DNA of 64,000 nucleotides from an uncultured Oscillospiraceae bacterium (GCA_905192745.1 CAJJLZ010000009.1:11693-75692), one strand, 5' to 3'; shown: positions 26,060 through 35,096, counted from the first letter of the stretch. Notes: generated from the sequence alone by a model not told the origin. Translations and numbers: made by a program.

Positions 26060-26386
26060 ATGATACGATTGTTGACAAGCAAGCAACGCGCGTTTCTGCG
26101 CTCTCTGGCGAACCCCCTCGACCCGATCCTGCATGTGGGAAAAGGCGAGCTGAACGACGCGATTTACAAACAGGCGGACGACGCGCTGACCGCCCGGGAA
26201 ATCATCAAGGGAAAGGCGCTGGAAGCCAGCCCCCTGACCTCCCGCGAGGCAGCGGAGCGGATCGCCGCCGCCGTACATGCCGAGGTGGTGCAGGTGATCG
26301 GGCGCACCTTCGTGCTTTACCGCCGCAATGAGAAGGAACCGAAAATTCAGCTTCCCCGGGAAAAGCAGGGCGGCGGGAAGGCGTAA
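26060..26386 (+). CDS. yhbY: YhbY-family (CRM domain) RNA-binding protein
   Basis: A 108-residue protein with a CRM RNA-binding domain: 'LTSKQRAFLRSLANPLDPIL', 'VGKGELNDAIYKQADDAL' and 'EVVQVIGRTFVLYRRN'. YhbY proteins associate with pre-50S ribosomal particles. The ATG at 26060 and a TTG at 26069 are both possible starts. Its position before nadD is the usual one in Firmicutes (yqeI in Bacillus). Confidence 0.93.
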   Translation: MIRLLTSKQRAFLRSLANPLDPILHVGKGELNDAIYKQADDALTAREIIKGKALEASPLTSREAAERIAAAVHAEVVQVIGRTFVLYRRNEKEPKIQLPREKQGGGKA

Positions 26387-26431
26387 GCCTCCCCGGGCGC
26401 GGATAGGGAAAGAGCGGGATACGAGGAGACG

Positions 26432-27670
26432 ATGGTGGCTGTGAAAAAATACGCGCTGTTTGGCGGGACGTTCGACCCGATCCATGAGGGACATCTGCGG
26501 CTGGCGAGGGAATTCGCCCGCCGTCTGTCGCTCGACCGGGTAACCCTGATGCCCACCTGCGTCCCGCCCCATAAAATGAAGGAAAGCCTCGCTCCGGCGG
26601 AGGACCGGCTGGAAATGTGCCGTCTTGCCGTGGCGGACGACCCACTGTTCGAGGTGTCCGACCTCGAGATCCGGCGGGGAGGGGCCAGCTTCACCGCGGA
26701 TACCCTCGCCGCTTTGCACGAGCGGGAGCCGGGCGCCCGGTGGTATCTGATTACCGGGGCCGATATGTTCCTTACGCTGGGGACATGGAACCGGTTTGAG
26801 CAGATTGCCCGGCTGGCCGTGCTCTGCGCCGCCCCGCGGGATGGGGCGGACGCCGCGGCGCTGCGGGAGTGTGCAAAAACGCTGGAGGAACGGGGCGCGC
26901 AGTGTGCGATCGAGGATATCCCGGAGCTGCCGGTTTCCTCCACCGAACTGCGGGATGCCATCCGAAAAGGGGAGGAAGGCCGCCTGCCGCCGGGGCTTCT
27001 TCCGGAGCCGGTGACGGCGTATATCCGGAAACGGGGACTCTATACTGGGAAAGGATCGGAAAAAACCATGCAGAGCGACGAACAGTTTATTGAAATCATC
27101 CGGGGACGGCTGAGCGAAAAGCGGTTCCGCCATTCCCTCGCGGTAGCGGAACAGGCGGCCCATCTCGCCCCGCTCTACGGCGCGGACCCGGAAAAGGCCC
27201 GCACCGCCGGCATTCTTCATGATATCTTAAAGGATGAGAAGCCGGCCGCCTTGTTGCAAATCCTGCACGACTTTGGTATAATACTCGACAATACCGAAAC
27301 GGTGTCTCCCAATCTCTGGCACGCCATAGCCGGCTCCGCGTTTATCGAACGGGTGCTCCATGTGGACGATTCCGCGATTGTGGACGCCGTCCGGTATCAC
27401 ACCACCGGCCGGGCCGGCATGTCGCCGTTGGAAAAGACGCTGTTTGTGGCGGATTTTACCTCCGCCGACCGGAATTATAAGGATGTGGGGGAGATGCGCC
27501 GCTTGGCCGAGGCCGGCAGCGCGCCCGCCATGGAATACGCGCTCGCCTATACCATTCGGGATCTGGCGAAACGCGGACTGGCGATCCATCCGGACGCCGT
27601 ATACGCCTATAACGAGCTGACGGCCGACCGGCTCCGCCGGGAAGCGGCGGAGTCCGGAACCGGCCGGTGA
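26432..27670 (+). CDS. nadD: NadD-YqeK fusion: nicotinate-nucleotide adenylyltransferase plus HD-domain Ap4A hydrolase-like
   Basis: A single 412-residue frame joins two genes that are normally separate neighbours. Residues 1 to about 203 are NadD (nicotinate mononucleotide to deamido-NAD): 'ALFGGTFDPIHEGHLRLA', 'PPHKMKESLAPAEDRLEM', 'LITGADMFLTLGTW' and 'VSSTELRDAIRKGE'. Residues about 213-405 are a YqeK HD-domain phosphohydrolase, a family including diadenosine tetraphosphatases: 'RFRHSLAVAEQAAHLA', the metal-binding AGILHDILKDEK, and 'RYHTTGRAGMSPLEKTLFVA'. The join passes through Met213 with no stop or frameshift. An internal translation start is conceivable but no strong ribosome site is seen there. 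Gene order yhbY-nadD-yqeK-rsfS is otherwise standard. Confidence 0.93.
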   Translation: MVAVKKYALFGGTFDPIHEGHLRLAREFARRLSLDRVTLMPTCVPPHKMKESLAPAEDRLEMCRLAVADDPLFEVSDLEIRRGGASFTADTLAALHEREPGARWYLITGADMFLTLGTWNRFEQIARLAVLCAAPRDGADAAALRECAKTLEERGAQCAIEDIPELPVSSTELRDAIRKGEEGRLPPGLLPEPVTAYIRKRGLYTGKGSEKTMQSDEQFIEIIRGRLSEKRFRHSLAVAEQAAHLAPLYGADPEKARTAGILHDILKDEKPAALLQILHDFGIILDNTETVSPNLWHAIAGSAFIERVLHVDDSAIVDAVRYHTTGRAGMSPLEKTLFVADFTSADRNYKDVGEMRRLAEAGSAPAMEYALAYTIRDLAKRGLAIHPDAVYAYNELTADRLRREAAESGTGR

Positions 27671-27709
27671 CACGAACGGCGGAGGCCGCAAAAGCGGCGG
27701 GAGGTACCT

Positions 27710-29008
27710 ATGCCTGAGAACAACCGAAACAATCGAAAAGGCTCCAACAGCCGGCCGAACAGTCAGGTCAATCTGGCGCAGAAGGCAGGCGTGAAAAAAA
27801 CAGGGACGGCCGCTCCGAAGAAAAAGAAGAAAAACGCTCAGACGAAAAAAATCGTGCTTATCGTGTTTTTGCTGCTGGTTATCGTCGGCCTGCTGGTTTT
27901 CCTGATTGTGGGCGGAATTTCGGTATATCGGACGATGTTCGACACGAACCGGAACGTGAAGGAAGTGCAGCTCACTTCCCACGACACCACGCCGGAGGCC
28001 GATCGGGACAAGGTGGCCTATTACGTTCTGGGCATCCTCGGCAAAGACGAGGAGGAAAAGCTTGCGGAGGAGAAGCCGACCGAGGCGCTCTCCCTTCTCT
28101 GTTGGGATAAACAGAAAAAAACGGTGAATATCCTCCAGTTCCCGCAGGACACCTATTACAATGCGGAGAACGCCAAGCGGATCAGCGACGTGTGGGTGAA
28201 TCCCAAGCCGCTGAACTGGTGCGAATCCTGCCGCTGCCGGCTGGAGGACGAGGAGATTTCCGACGGAAAGCATACGGTCTGCGGCACCACGGTGACACAG
28301 AAAAAGGGTTCGGCGTCGGAAGCTCTTCTGGATGTGTTCAACGACGACTACGGCCTGCCGGTGGACGGCTGGTTCCTCATTCCGCAGGAGGCGCTGGTCA
28401 AGCTGGTCAACCTGCTCGGCGGCGTGGATGTGGAGCTGGAGGCGGCCATGACGGTGGGCGAGGTGAATTATCCCGCCGGTGTGCAGACGCTGGACGGCGA
28501 GGCCGCCGTATATTATTCGATGAACAACACCGGGGGGATCGACGGGGACATCGCCCGGATGCTCAAGCAGCGCAAGGTTTTGCTCGGGGTATTCCAGCGG
28601 CTGGTCCGCCAGAGCGAGAAGCAGCTCACCAACGACTCGATCGGCCCGCTGATGAACGGCTCCACCCCGATCCTGTCCGGCCATTCCCGCACCCAGATGA
28701 TCGCCCTGCTGCAGGAGATCGGCAAGGTGCCGGCTTCCTCCATGACGGCCTATGTCGTGCCCGGGGAAAGCGCGAAGCACGAGGGAGGGACCTATTTTAC
28801 GCCTCACCGCGGCGCGCTGCTTGCCCTGCTTAACGAAGCCTTTAATCCCTATGGCAAGGAACTGGTAAACGGCGACATGAAATTTACCGCTCTCTCGGAA
28901 AGCGGCACGGCGGATCAGCATAAGCAGGTGCTTTCCGATATTGAGGTGGTTCAGTCGGGCGCCGTGGCTGCTACAACCGAGCCGACGACCGCCACCACGG
29001 CGGCCTGA
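27710..29008 (+). CDS. LytR-CpsA-Psr (LCP) family protein with cysteine-rich insertion
   Basis: LCP proteins attach teichoic acids or polysaccharides to peptidoglycan outside the membrane. The 432-residue protein has a basic, Lys-rich cytoplasmic segment, one transmembrane helix (about residues 47-70) and an LCP domain: 'LLCWDKQKKTVNILQFPQDT', 'GWFLIPQEALVKLVNLLGGV', 'LDGEAAVYYSMNN' and 'GDIARMLKQRKVLLGVFQ'. Between the first core strands and the rest there is an insertion with Cys171, Cys174, Cys176 and Cys191, resembling a small metal-binding or disulfide loop. The C-terminus is a Thr/Ala-rich tail. GGGAGG precedes the ATG. An LCP gene between yqeK and rsfS is common in Clostridia. Confidence 0.87.
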   Translation: MPENNRNNRKGSNSRPNSQVNLAQKAGVKKTGTAAPKKKKKNAQTKKIVLIVFLLLVIVGLLVFLIVGGISVYRTMFDTNRNVKEVQLTSHDTTPEADRDKVAYYVLGILGKDEEEKLAEEKPTEALSLLCWDKQKKTVNILQFPQDTYYNAENAKRISDVWVNPKPLNWCESCRCRLEDEEISDGKHTVCGTTVTQKKGSASEALLDVFNDDYGLPVDGWFLIPQEALVKLVNLLGGVDVELEAAMTVGEVNYPAGVQTLDGEAAVYYSMNNTGGIDGDIARMLKQRKVLLGVFQRLVRQSEKQLTNDSIGPLMNGSTPILSGHSRTQMIALLQEIGKVPASSMTAYVVPGESAKHEGGTYFTPHRGALLALLNEAFNPYGKELVNGDMKFTALSESGTADQHKQVLSDIEVVQSGAVAATTEPTTATTAA

Positions 29009-29091
29009 TCCGTGTAATAGGATTAAATACAGGGGGATTTTCCCCGTTGCTTCCGCCCGTTTGGCGGGCAGGAAAGGATGGATGCAGAAGA

Positions 29092-29451
29092 ATGGAGTCC
29101 AGGGAACTCGTCCGGCAGATCGCCGCGTCGCTGGATAAGCATAAAGCGCAGGATTTAAAAATTATCGGCGTGCGGGATCTGACGGTCATCGCGGATTATT
29201 TTGTGATTGCGGCCGGTACCAGCTCCACGCAGGTGAAGGCGCTTGCGGATTATGTGGAATATGAACTCGGCCAGCAGGGAATCAAGCCCCGGCGGGTGGA
29301 GGGATATTCCTCCTCCAGTTGGATATTGATCGATTACGGCAGCGTAATCGTGCATGTGTTTTATGAGGAGACCCGCGCGTTCTATGATCTGGAACGCCTG
29401 TGGAAGGACGGCGAGCAGCTTCCGCTTTCCGATTTCCTTCCGGAGGAATAA
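29092..29451 (+). CDS. rsfS: Ribosome silencing factor RsfS
   Basis: Binds ribosomal protein L14 and blocks joining of 30S and 50S under poor growth. The 119-residue protein shows the family pattern: 'KHKAQDLKIIGVRDLTVIAD', 'YFVIAAGTSSTQVKALADYV', 'EGYSSSSWILIDYGSVIVHV' and 'YEETRAFYDLERLW'. The ATG at 29092 matches the family length, with AAAGGA 13 bases upstream. Confidence 0.96.
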   Translation: MESRELVRQIAASLDKHKAQDLKIIGVRDLTVIADYFVIAAGTSSTQVKALADYVEYELGQQGIKPRRVEGYSSSSWILIDYGSVIVHVFYEETRAFYDLERLWKDGEQLPLSDFLPEE

Positions 29452-29505
29452 TCCCGCTGTTTTTGCTATATTAGCCGTCAAGGCATTCAGAAAGGCATGA
29501 GACCG

Positions 29506-31914
29506 ATGAAACGTTACGACCCGTCCGTTATTGAGAAGAAATGGCAGACCGTTTGGGAGAAGGACAATACCTTCGCCGCGTCGAACGAGACCGACAAGCC
29601 GAAATTTTTCGCGCTGGTCGAGTTCCCCTATCCGTCGGGACAGGGGCTTCACGTCGGGCATCCCCGCTCCTACACGGCGCTGGACGTGGTGGCCCGCAAG
29701 CGCCGCCTGCAGGGGTACAATGTCCTGTATCCGATGGGATGGGACGCCTTTGGCCTGCCGACCGAAAACTTTGCGATCAAGAACCATATCCACCCGGAGA
29801 TCGTGACGAAGAACAACGTCGCCCGGTTCAAGGCGCAGCTCCAGTCCCTCGGCCTGTCCTTTGACTGGACGCGGGAGATCAATACCACCGATCCGGCCTA
29901 TTATAAATGGACGCAGTGGATCTTTCTCCAGCTTTTCAAGCACGGGCTGGCCTATAAAAAGGAGATGGCCGTCAATTGGTGCACCTCCTGCAAGTGCGTA
30001 CTGGCCAACGAAGAAGTGGTCGGCGGGGTGTGCGAGCGATGCGGCGGCGAAGTCGTCCATAAGGTCAAATCCCAGTGGATGCTGAAAATCACGGAATACG
30101 CCCAGCGGCTGATCGACGATCTGGCGCTGGTGGATTATCCCGAGCGGGTGCGCTCCCAGCAGATTCACTGGATCGGCCGCTCCACCGGCGCGCAGGTCCG
30201 TTTCGCCACCACGGCGGGGGAGGATGTGGAGATTTATACCACCCGTCCCGACACGCTGTTCGGCGCGACCTATATGGTTATGTCCCCCGAGCATCCGCTG
30301 ATCGACGCGTGGAAGGACCGCCTCACCAATCTGGATGCGGTGCGCGCCTATCAGGAAGAAGCGGCGAAGAAATCCGATTTCGAGCGCACCGAGGTTGCGA
30401 AGGACAAAACCGGCGTGAAGCTGGAAGGCGTCCGCGCCGTGAACCCGGTGAACGGGAAGGAAATCCCGATTTTCATTTCCGATTATGTGCTGGTTTCCTA
30501 TGGCACCGGCGCGATCATGGCGGTTCCCGGCCACGATACCCGCGACTGGGAGTTCGCCAAAAAGTTTGATCTGCCGATCATCGAGGTGGTCAAGGGCGGG
30601 GACGTGGAAAAGGAAGCGTTCACCGACTGCGCGGCGGGCGTTATGGTAAATTCCGGATTTCTGGACGGAATGACGGTGGAAGAAGCCAAGAAAGCGATCA
30701 CCGACTGGCTGAAGGAGAAAGGAATCGGAGAAAACAAGGTCAATTATAAGCTGCGGGACTGGGTGTTCGCCCGCCAGCGGTATTGGGGCGAGCCGATCCC
30801 GATCATCCACTGTGAAAAGTGCGGCTTCGTGCCGGTGCCGGAGGAGCAGCTCCCCGTCACCCTGCCGATGGTGGAAAGCTACGAACCCACCGACAACGGG
30901 GAATCCCCCCTTGCCGCGGTCGGGGATTGGGTAAACACCACCTGCCCGCACTGCGGCGGCCCGGCCAGACGGGAAACCGACACCATGCCCCAGTGGGCCG
31001 GTTCCTCGTGGTATTTCCTGCGGTACTGCGATCCGCACAACGATAAGGCGATCGCTTCCAAAGAGGCGCTGGAATACTGGACGCCGGTGGACTGGTACAA
31101 CGGCGGGATGGAACATACCACCCTGCATCTGCTGTACAGCCGGTTCTGGCATAAGTTCCTGTACGATATCGGCGTGGTGCCCACGCCGGAACCCTATGCC
31201 AAGCGCACCAGCCATGGCATGATCCTCGGCGAAAACGGGGAGAAGATGTCCAAGTCCCGCGGAAACGTCGTGAACCCGGACGAGATCGTGAAGGAGTTCG
31301 GCGCGGATACCCTCCGGCTGTACGAGATGTTTATCGGCGACTTCGAGAAGGCCGCCCCGTGGTCGAGCAGCAGCATCCGCGGCTGCCGCCGCTTCCTTGA
31401 GCGGGTCTGGGCGCTGCAGGACGCCGTCCTGCCGGAGAAGGGCGTCCGTCCGGCGCTGGAGATCGCCTTCAACAAGACGATCCGCAAGGTCGGGGAGGAT
31501 ATCGAAAACCTGAAGTACAACACCGCGATCGCCGCGATGATGGCCTTGCTCAACGACCTGACGGGCGGCGTCACCCGCGAGGAATACCGCATCCTGCTGC
31601 TCCTGCTCAATCCCTTCGCGCCGCATATGACGGAAGAGCTGTGGGAGATCATGGGATACGGCGGGCAGCTCGCGCAGGCGGAATGGCCGGCGTACGATCC
31701 CGACAAATGCCGCGAGGATACGGTGGAGATCGCCGTGCAGCTCAACGGCAAGCTGCGCTCCCGGGTGACGATCCCGGCGGACGCGGACGCGGCGGCGGCC
31801 ATTGCGGCGGCTAAAGCGGACGAAAAGGTTGCGCAGGGAATGGAAGGGATGGCGGTTGTCAAGGAGCTGTATGTCCCCGGCAAGCTGGTCAATATCGTGG
31901 TGAAGAAGGGATAA
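29506..31914 (+). CDS. leuS: Leucyl-tRNA synthetase
   Basis: Charges tRNA-Leu. The 802-residue class I synthetase has HIGH-type 'PYPSGQGLHVGHPRSY', an editing domain with 'FGATYMVMSPEHPL' and 'GTGAIMAVPGHDTRDW', zinc-binding clusters 'CTSCKCVLANEEVVGGVCERCG' split over residues about 160-185 and 'CEKCG...CPHCGG', and KMSKS as 'GEKMSKSRGNVVNP'. Length is normal. Two in-frame ATGs occur; 29506 is chosen because GAAAGG ends 10 bases upstream, whereas it is only one base from 29497. No T-box leader is present in the short gap after rsfS. Confidence 0.98.
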   Translation: MKRYDPSVIEKKWQTVWEKDNTFAASNETDKPKFFALVEFPYPSGQGLHVGHPRSYTALDVVARKRRLQGYNVLYPMGWDAFGLPTENFAIKNHIHPEIVTKNNVARFKAQLQSLGLSFDWTREINTTDPAYYKWTQWIFLQLFKHGLAYKKEMAVNWCTSCKCVLANEEVVGGVCERCGGEVVHKVKSQWMLKITEYAQRLIDDLALVDYPERVRSQQIHWIGRSTGAQVRFATTAGEDVEIYTTRPDTLFGATYMVMSPEHPLIDAWKDRLTNLDAVRAYQEEAAKKSDFERTEVAKDKTGVKLEGVRAVNPVNGKEIPIFISDYVLVSYGTGAIMAVPGHDTRDWEFAKKFDLPIIEVVKGGDVEKEAFTDCAAGVMVNSGFLDGMTVEEAKKAITDWLKEKGIGENKVNYKLRDWVFARQRYWGEPIPIIHCEKCGFVPVPEEQLPVTLPMVESYEPTDNGESPLAAVGDWVNTTCPHCGGPARRETDTMPQWAGSSWYFLRYCDPHNDKAIASKEALEYWTPVDWYNGGMEHTTLHLLYSRFWHKFLYDIGVVPTPEPYAKRTSHGMILGENGEKMSKSRGNVVNPDEIVKEFGADTLRLYEMFIGDFEKAAPWSSSSIRGCRRFLERVWALQDAVLPEKGVRPALEIAFNKTIRKVGEDIENLKYNTAIAAMMALLNDLTGGVTREEYRILLLLLNPFAPHMTEELWEIMGYGGQLAQAEWPAYDPDKCREDTVEIAVQLNGKLRSRVTIPADADAAAAIAAAKADEKVAQGMEGMAVVKELYVPGKLVNIVVKKG

Positions 31915-31990
31915 GCCGGTTTTTGCCGCGCGGAATGCGTTCCGGTGACTTCCGGCGGAAAATTCCGCGCTGTCGAATTGCCCAAAACGC

Positions 31991-32019
31991 TTGACGAAAG
32001 CCGCCTCTTGTTGTATAAT
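31991..32019 (+). promoter_or_regulatory. Promoter of rpsU
   Basis: TTGACG (31991-31996), 17-base spacer, perfect TATAAT (32014-32019), about 67 bases upstream of the rpsU ATG. Confidence 0.85.
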
Positions 32020-32085
32020 GCTTTTTGCGTAAGCAAGACGCGGAAGTTTACCCCTGCTTTGGATGGCGGAGGGAGGGAATATAGA

Positions 32086-32262
32086 ATGTCGGAAATTCAT
32101 GTGAAAGACAATGAAAGCCTGGACAGCGCTCTGCGCCGCTGGAAAAAGTCCTGCGCCCGGTCGGGTGTTCTCGCCGAAGTGCGGAAGAGAGAGCATTATG
32201 AGAAGCCCTCTGTAAAGCGCAAGAAGAAGTCGGAAGCTGCGCGGAAGAGAAAGTACAAGTAA
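32086..32262 (+). CDS. rpsU: 30S ribosomal protein S21
   Basis: A 58-residue basic protein starting MSEIHVKDNESLDSALRRWK and ending in the Lys/Arg-rich tail 'KKKSEAARKRKYK', diagnostic for S21, which helps 30S-mRNA interaction at initiation. GGAGGGA lies before the ATG; the gene has its own promoter and terminator, so it is monocistronic. Confidence 0.98.
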   Translation: MSEIHVKDNESLDSALRRWKKSCARSGVLAEVRKREHYEKPSVKRKKKSEAARKRKYK

Positions 32263-32286
32263 GCCGCAGCGAAAAACGAACGATGC

Positions 32287-32314
32287 AAAAAGCGGGCAGC
32301 AATGCCCGCTTTTT
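32287..32314 (+). terminator. Intrinsic terminator of rpsU
   Basis: AAAAGCGGGCA, 4-base loop, TGCCCGCTTTTT: a perfect stem ending in a T run, 25 bases after the rpsU stop. Confidence 0.92.
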
Positions 32315-32386
32315 GATTGTTTTGGTTATTTGAGTATCTTATCTGATAGACATCGAACGCGATTGCTTTCAATAAGGAGACTGCGT

Positions 32387-32908
32387 ATGCCGTTGTTTAC
32401 TCCCGATATGCTGAAAAACCGGATCACCGACATCACGATGGACGACCTGCGCCTGCTCGGCGTGAGGGGGCTTTTGCTGGATGTGGACAATACCCTGACC
32501 ACTCACGGCAGTCAGGAGCTGGACCCAGCCGTGCAGCGCTGGCTGGAGGACATGGCCGCGCAGGGCGTCCGGCTGACCGTGGTGAGCAACGGCCTGCCGA
32601 AACGGGTGGAGCCGTTTGCCCGCCGGATCGGCCTTCGTCACATTTCCTTTGCCTGCAAGCCCTTTCCTCTCGGCTTCTGGCGTGGAGCGCGCCGGCTCAG
32701 CCTGCCGCTCAGGGAGTGTGCGGCGGTGGGGGACCAGACCTTTACCGATATCGTCGGTTCCCGGCTTGCCGGGGTGCGGTCGATCCAGCTTCTGCCGATC
32801 CAGCTGGAGCATCAGCCGACCCTTCGCTTTAAACGGATGCTGGAAAAACGGATTCTCCGCCGCTATCGTGCTAAGCACGGCCCGCCGGAGGATGACGGCA
32901 GGGGATAA
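32387..32908 (+). CDS. yqeG: YqeG-family HAD-type phosphatase
   Basis: A 173-residue HAD phosphatase of the YqeG group (class IIIA, related to mitochondrial phosphatidylglycerophosphatase Gep4). HAD motif I is 'GLLLDVDNTLTTHGS', motif II 'LTVVSNGLPKRVEPF', motif III a Lys in 'ACKPFPLGFW' and motif IV 'AAVGDQTFTDIVGSRLAGVR'. AAGGAGA precedes the ATG at 32387. A role in phosphatidylglycerol synthesis is possible but not shown by context. Confidence 0.9.
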   Translation: MPLFTPDMLKNRITDITMDDLRLLGVRGLLLDVDNTLTTHGSQELDPAVQRWLEDMAAQGVRLTVVSNGLPKRVEPFARRIGLRHISFACKPFPLGFWRGARRLSLPLRECAAVGDQTFTDIVGSRLAGVRSIQLLPIQLEHQPTLRFKRMLEKRILRRYRAKHGPPEDDGRG

Positions 32909-32977
32909 ATACCACACCGGCAGGAGAATATCTGTACCAATAGGCCGTATTTCGCAGATACTGAGGGAGAACATCCA

Positions 32978-34222
32978 ATGGAGACTATTTGGCAAAGAGA
33001 ATTCGCTTTTGCAGAAGGAGAAATCCGGCGGCTTCATCCCTGCTTCAAGACAGAGAAAGAAGCGGGGAAAAAGTGGGCGGCTCGCGTGGCTATGCTTCGG
33101 CAGGGGGTGAGGGACAGGGACAGCCTGCTCCATGCCTTTGGAAGGATGACTGCTTCACTGGAAGATGGGCATACCAACATCGAATTGCCCTATGAGGAAG
33201 CATTTGGAGAGGAAAATCTCTGCTTACCGATTATTTGCCGCTGGCTGGGAGGCGAAAACGAGGCGTATCGACTGCTGGTTACAGAAACCGCCGACCTGCT
33301 TCGCCGGGGAGACATTGTGCTGGGAGTGGAGGGGGTCCCGATTGAACAATGGTATCGGCAGGTACAGGAGGAGATTCCCCATGAAAACGATGCGCTTGCC
33401 CGTGGACGTTCCACGACTTACCCATACGCCAATTATCATCTTTTCAGCCGATTTCACCTAAAGGGGCTGGTTAAGGAGGAACGGCCGGTTCGCTTGTCCT
33501 GTGAAAGGGATGGAGTTCCGATGGATGTATCGCTTCCTTTTCGGCCGCATACCGGCTTTGCGGATTTTCCGAAACCGATCATGGAGTGGAGGGTACGAGA
33601 CGGCTGGGGAATGCTAATTCTGGATGAATGCCGCGCGGACAAAGAAACGGAGCGTCTTTTCGACGGATTCTTTCGGAAAATGGCGGAAGCCGGGGCGAGA
33701 CGGATGATTCTGGATCTTAGCCGGAACAGAGGAGGAAATTCTGCGGTGATCGGCGCACTTATCCGCCGTCTTTCGGTGGAAAGCTACCGGCTGTATGGTA
33801 TGTATGTACCAGATGAAAACGGCGTATGGGATTGCCGCTGCTCTCCAGAAACCGCCTTCAGCAATCCGCATGAATCAGATGCCTTTTTGGGAGAAATATT
33901 CGTCGCCGTATCGGAATATACCTTCAGCAGCGCACGAACCTTCGCGGTAACGCTGCAGGACAACGGTCTGGCGAGGATCGCAGGCAGCGCCATGGGTGGG
34001 GTACCTGATTCGTACGGCCTGCCGATAAGGCTTCGCACTCCGGAACTGGGAATCCGGTTTCGGGTATCGACCTGCCGCTTTATTCGTCCGGATAGAGTCG
34101 CACCGTCGGGGAAACCGTTAATAGACATTCCCTTGTCTTCCGGCTGGGACTGGGAGGATGATCGTTTTGGGCGGCTGGATACCGTCCGGCGGTCTGCGGA
34201 AAATAGAAAGGACGGTCGTTGA
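32978..34222 (+). CDS. S41-family peptidase-like protein, no signal peptide
   Basis: A 414-residue protein with the layout of C-terminal-processing (S41) serine peptidases: an N-terminal helical part with 'ASLEDGHTNIELPYEEAF' (the DGHT motif), a PDZ-like middle ('LLRRGDIVLGVEGVPIEQWY'), and a catalytic domain with 'MILDLSRNRGGNSAVI' and 'VAVSEYTFSSARTFAVTLQD' in which the serine pair fits the nucleophile site. The usual downstream lysine was not located with confidence. There is no export signal, so it would act in the cytoplasm or be exported otherwise. GGGAGA precedes the ATG. Base composition here looks slightly less GC-rich than in neighbouring genes. Confidence 0.78.
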   Translation: METIWQREFAFAEGEIRRLHPCFKTEKEAGKKWAARVAMLRQGVRDRDSLLHAFGRMTASLEDGHTNIELPYEEAFGEENLCLPIICRWLGGENEAYRLLVTETADLLRRGDIVLGVEGVPIEQWYRQVQEEIPHENDALARGRSTTYPYANYHLFSRFHLKGLVKEERPVRLSCERDGVPMDVSLPFRPHTGFADFPKPIMEWRVRDGWGMLILDECRADKETERLFDGFFRKMAEAGARRMILDLSRNRGGNSAVIGALIRRLSVESYRLYGMYVPDENGVWDCRCSPETAFSNPHESDAFLGEIFVAVSEYTFSSARTFAVTLQDNGLARIAGSAMGGVPDSYGLPIRLRTPELGIRFRVSTCRFIRPDRVAPSGKPLIDIPLSSGWDWEDDRFGRLDTVRRSAENRKDGR

Positions 34223-34223
34223 T

Positions 34224-35096
34224 TTGAAGCGGAACACCTTCCCCCGGTTTGGACCGGCGGGAAACAGCGAGGAATTTTACGCGCAGGGGTACAAATCCAT
34301 CCTTCAGGCGCCGGGCTGGCTGGAGGGGATGGGGCTGACCGCCTACGAATATCAGTGCGGCCACGGCGTCCGCACCGGCGAGGAGGCGGCGCGGGCGATC
34401 GGCGCCAAAGCGGCGGAGCACGGGATCGCCGTATCCCTGCACGCGCCGTATTATATTTCCCTTGCCTCGGCTGATCCGGAGAAGCGGGAAAACAGCGTGC
34501 GGTATATCCTCCAATCCGCCCGGGCGGCGGACTGGCTGGGCGGAGAGCGGATTGTGGTGCATCCCGGAGGTCTGGGCGGCTTGTCCCGGCGGGATGCGGC
34601 GGCTCTTGCCGGAGAAACCCTCCGCCGCGCGCAGGCCGCGCTGGATGAAGAGGGACTCTCCCATATCCATATCTGCCCGGAGACGATGGGGAAGATCAAC
34701 CAGCTCGGCGATCTGGACGAAGTGCTTTTTTTCTGCGGGATAGAAGAACGCTTCCTTCCCTGCATCGATTTCGGCCACATGAACGCCCGCACTCTCGGCG
34801 GAGTAAACACCCGGGAAGCGATGGCCGCGCTGTTGGATACCGTGACCGACGCGCTGGGGGAGGAACGGACGCGCCGCCTTCATATGCATTTTTCCAAAAT
34901 CGAATATTCCAAGGGCGGGGAGAAGCGGCATCTGACCTTTGCGGATCAGCAGTTCGGACCCGATCCCGCCCCGCTGGTGGCCCTGCTGGCGGAGCGGAAT
35001 TACGCCCCGGTGGTGATCTGCGAATCGGCCGGCACCCAAGCGTCGGACGCGTTGACAATGAAAAAGCTGTATGAGGCGGAGCGTCCTGTGCGCTGA
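34224..35096 (+). CDS. Endonuclease IV-like TIM-barrel protein
   Basis: A 290-residue TIM barrel related to deoxyribonuclease IV (Nfo). Metal-site strands are visible: 'VSLHAPYYISL', 'IVVHPGGLGG', 'HICPETMGKINQLG', 'CIDFGHMNART', 'LHMHFSKIEYSKGGEKRHLTF' (in part) and 'VVICESAG'. In classical Nfo the sixth strand region has Asp-x-His; here it reads Lys-Arg-His, so one zinc ligand may be missing. It could be a repair nuclease or a sugar isomerase relative. The start is a TTG at 34224 with AAAGGACGG 10 bases upstream, placing it just after the previous stop; an ATG at 34158 would overlap that gene by 65 bases. Confidence 0.8.
   Translation: MKRNTFPRFGPAGNSEEFYAQGYKSILQAPGWLEGMGLTAYEYQCGHGVRTGEEAARAIGAKAAEHGIAVSLHAPYYISLASADPEKRENSVRYILQSARAADWLGGERIVVHPGGLGGLSRRDAAALAGETLRRAQAALDEEGLSHIHICPETMGKINQLGDLDEVLFFCGIEERFLPCIDFGHMNARTLGGVNTREAMAALLDTVTDALGEERTRRLHMHFSKIEYSKGGEKRHLTFADQQFGPDPAPLVALLAERNYAPVVICESAGTQASDALTMKKLYEAERPVR

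Noticed and set aside
29452..29505. T-box leader before leuS
   Set aside because: Only 54 bases separate rsfS from leuS, too short for a T-box.
29155..32196. A 1013-codon open frame antisense to leuS and rsfS
   Set aside because: Covers two unmistakable + strand genes plus a promoter; composition is that of an antisense shadow.
32978..34222. Recent horizontal transfer of the S41-peptidase-like gene
   Set aside because: It looks slightly less GC-rich by eye, but no mobility genes, repeats or attachment sites flank it and no composition test could be run.
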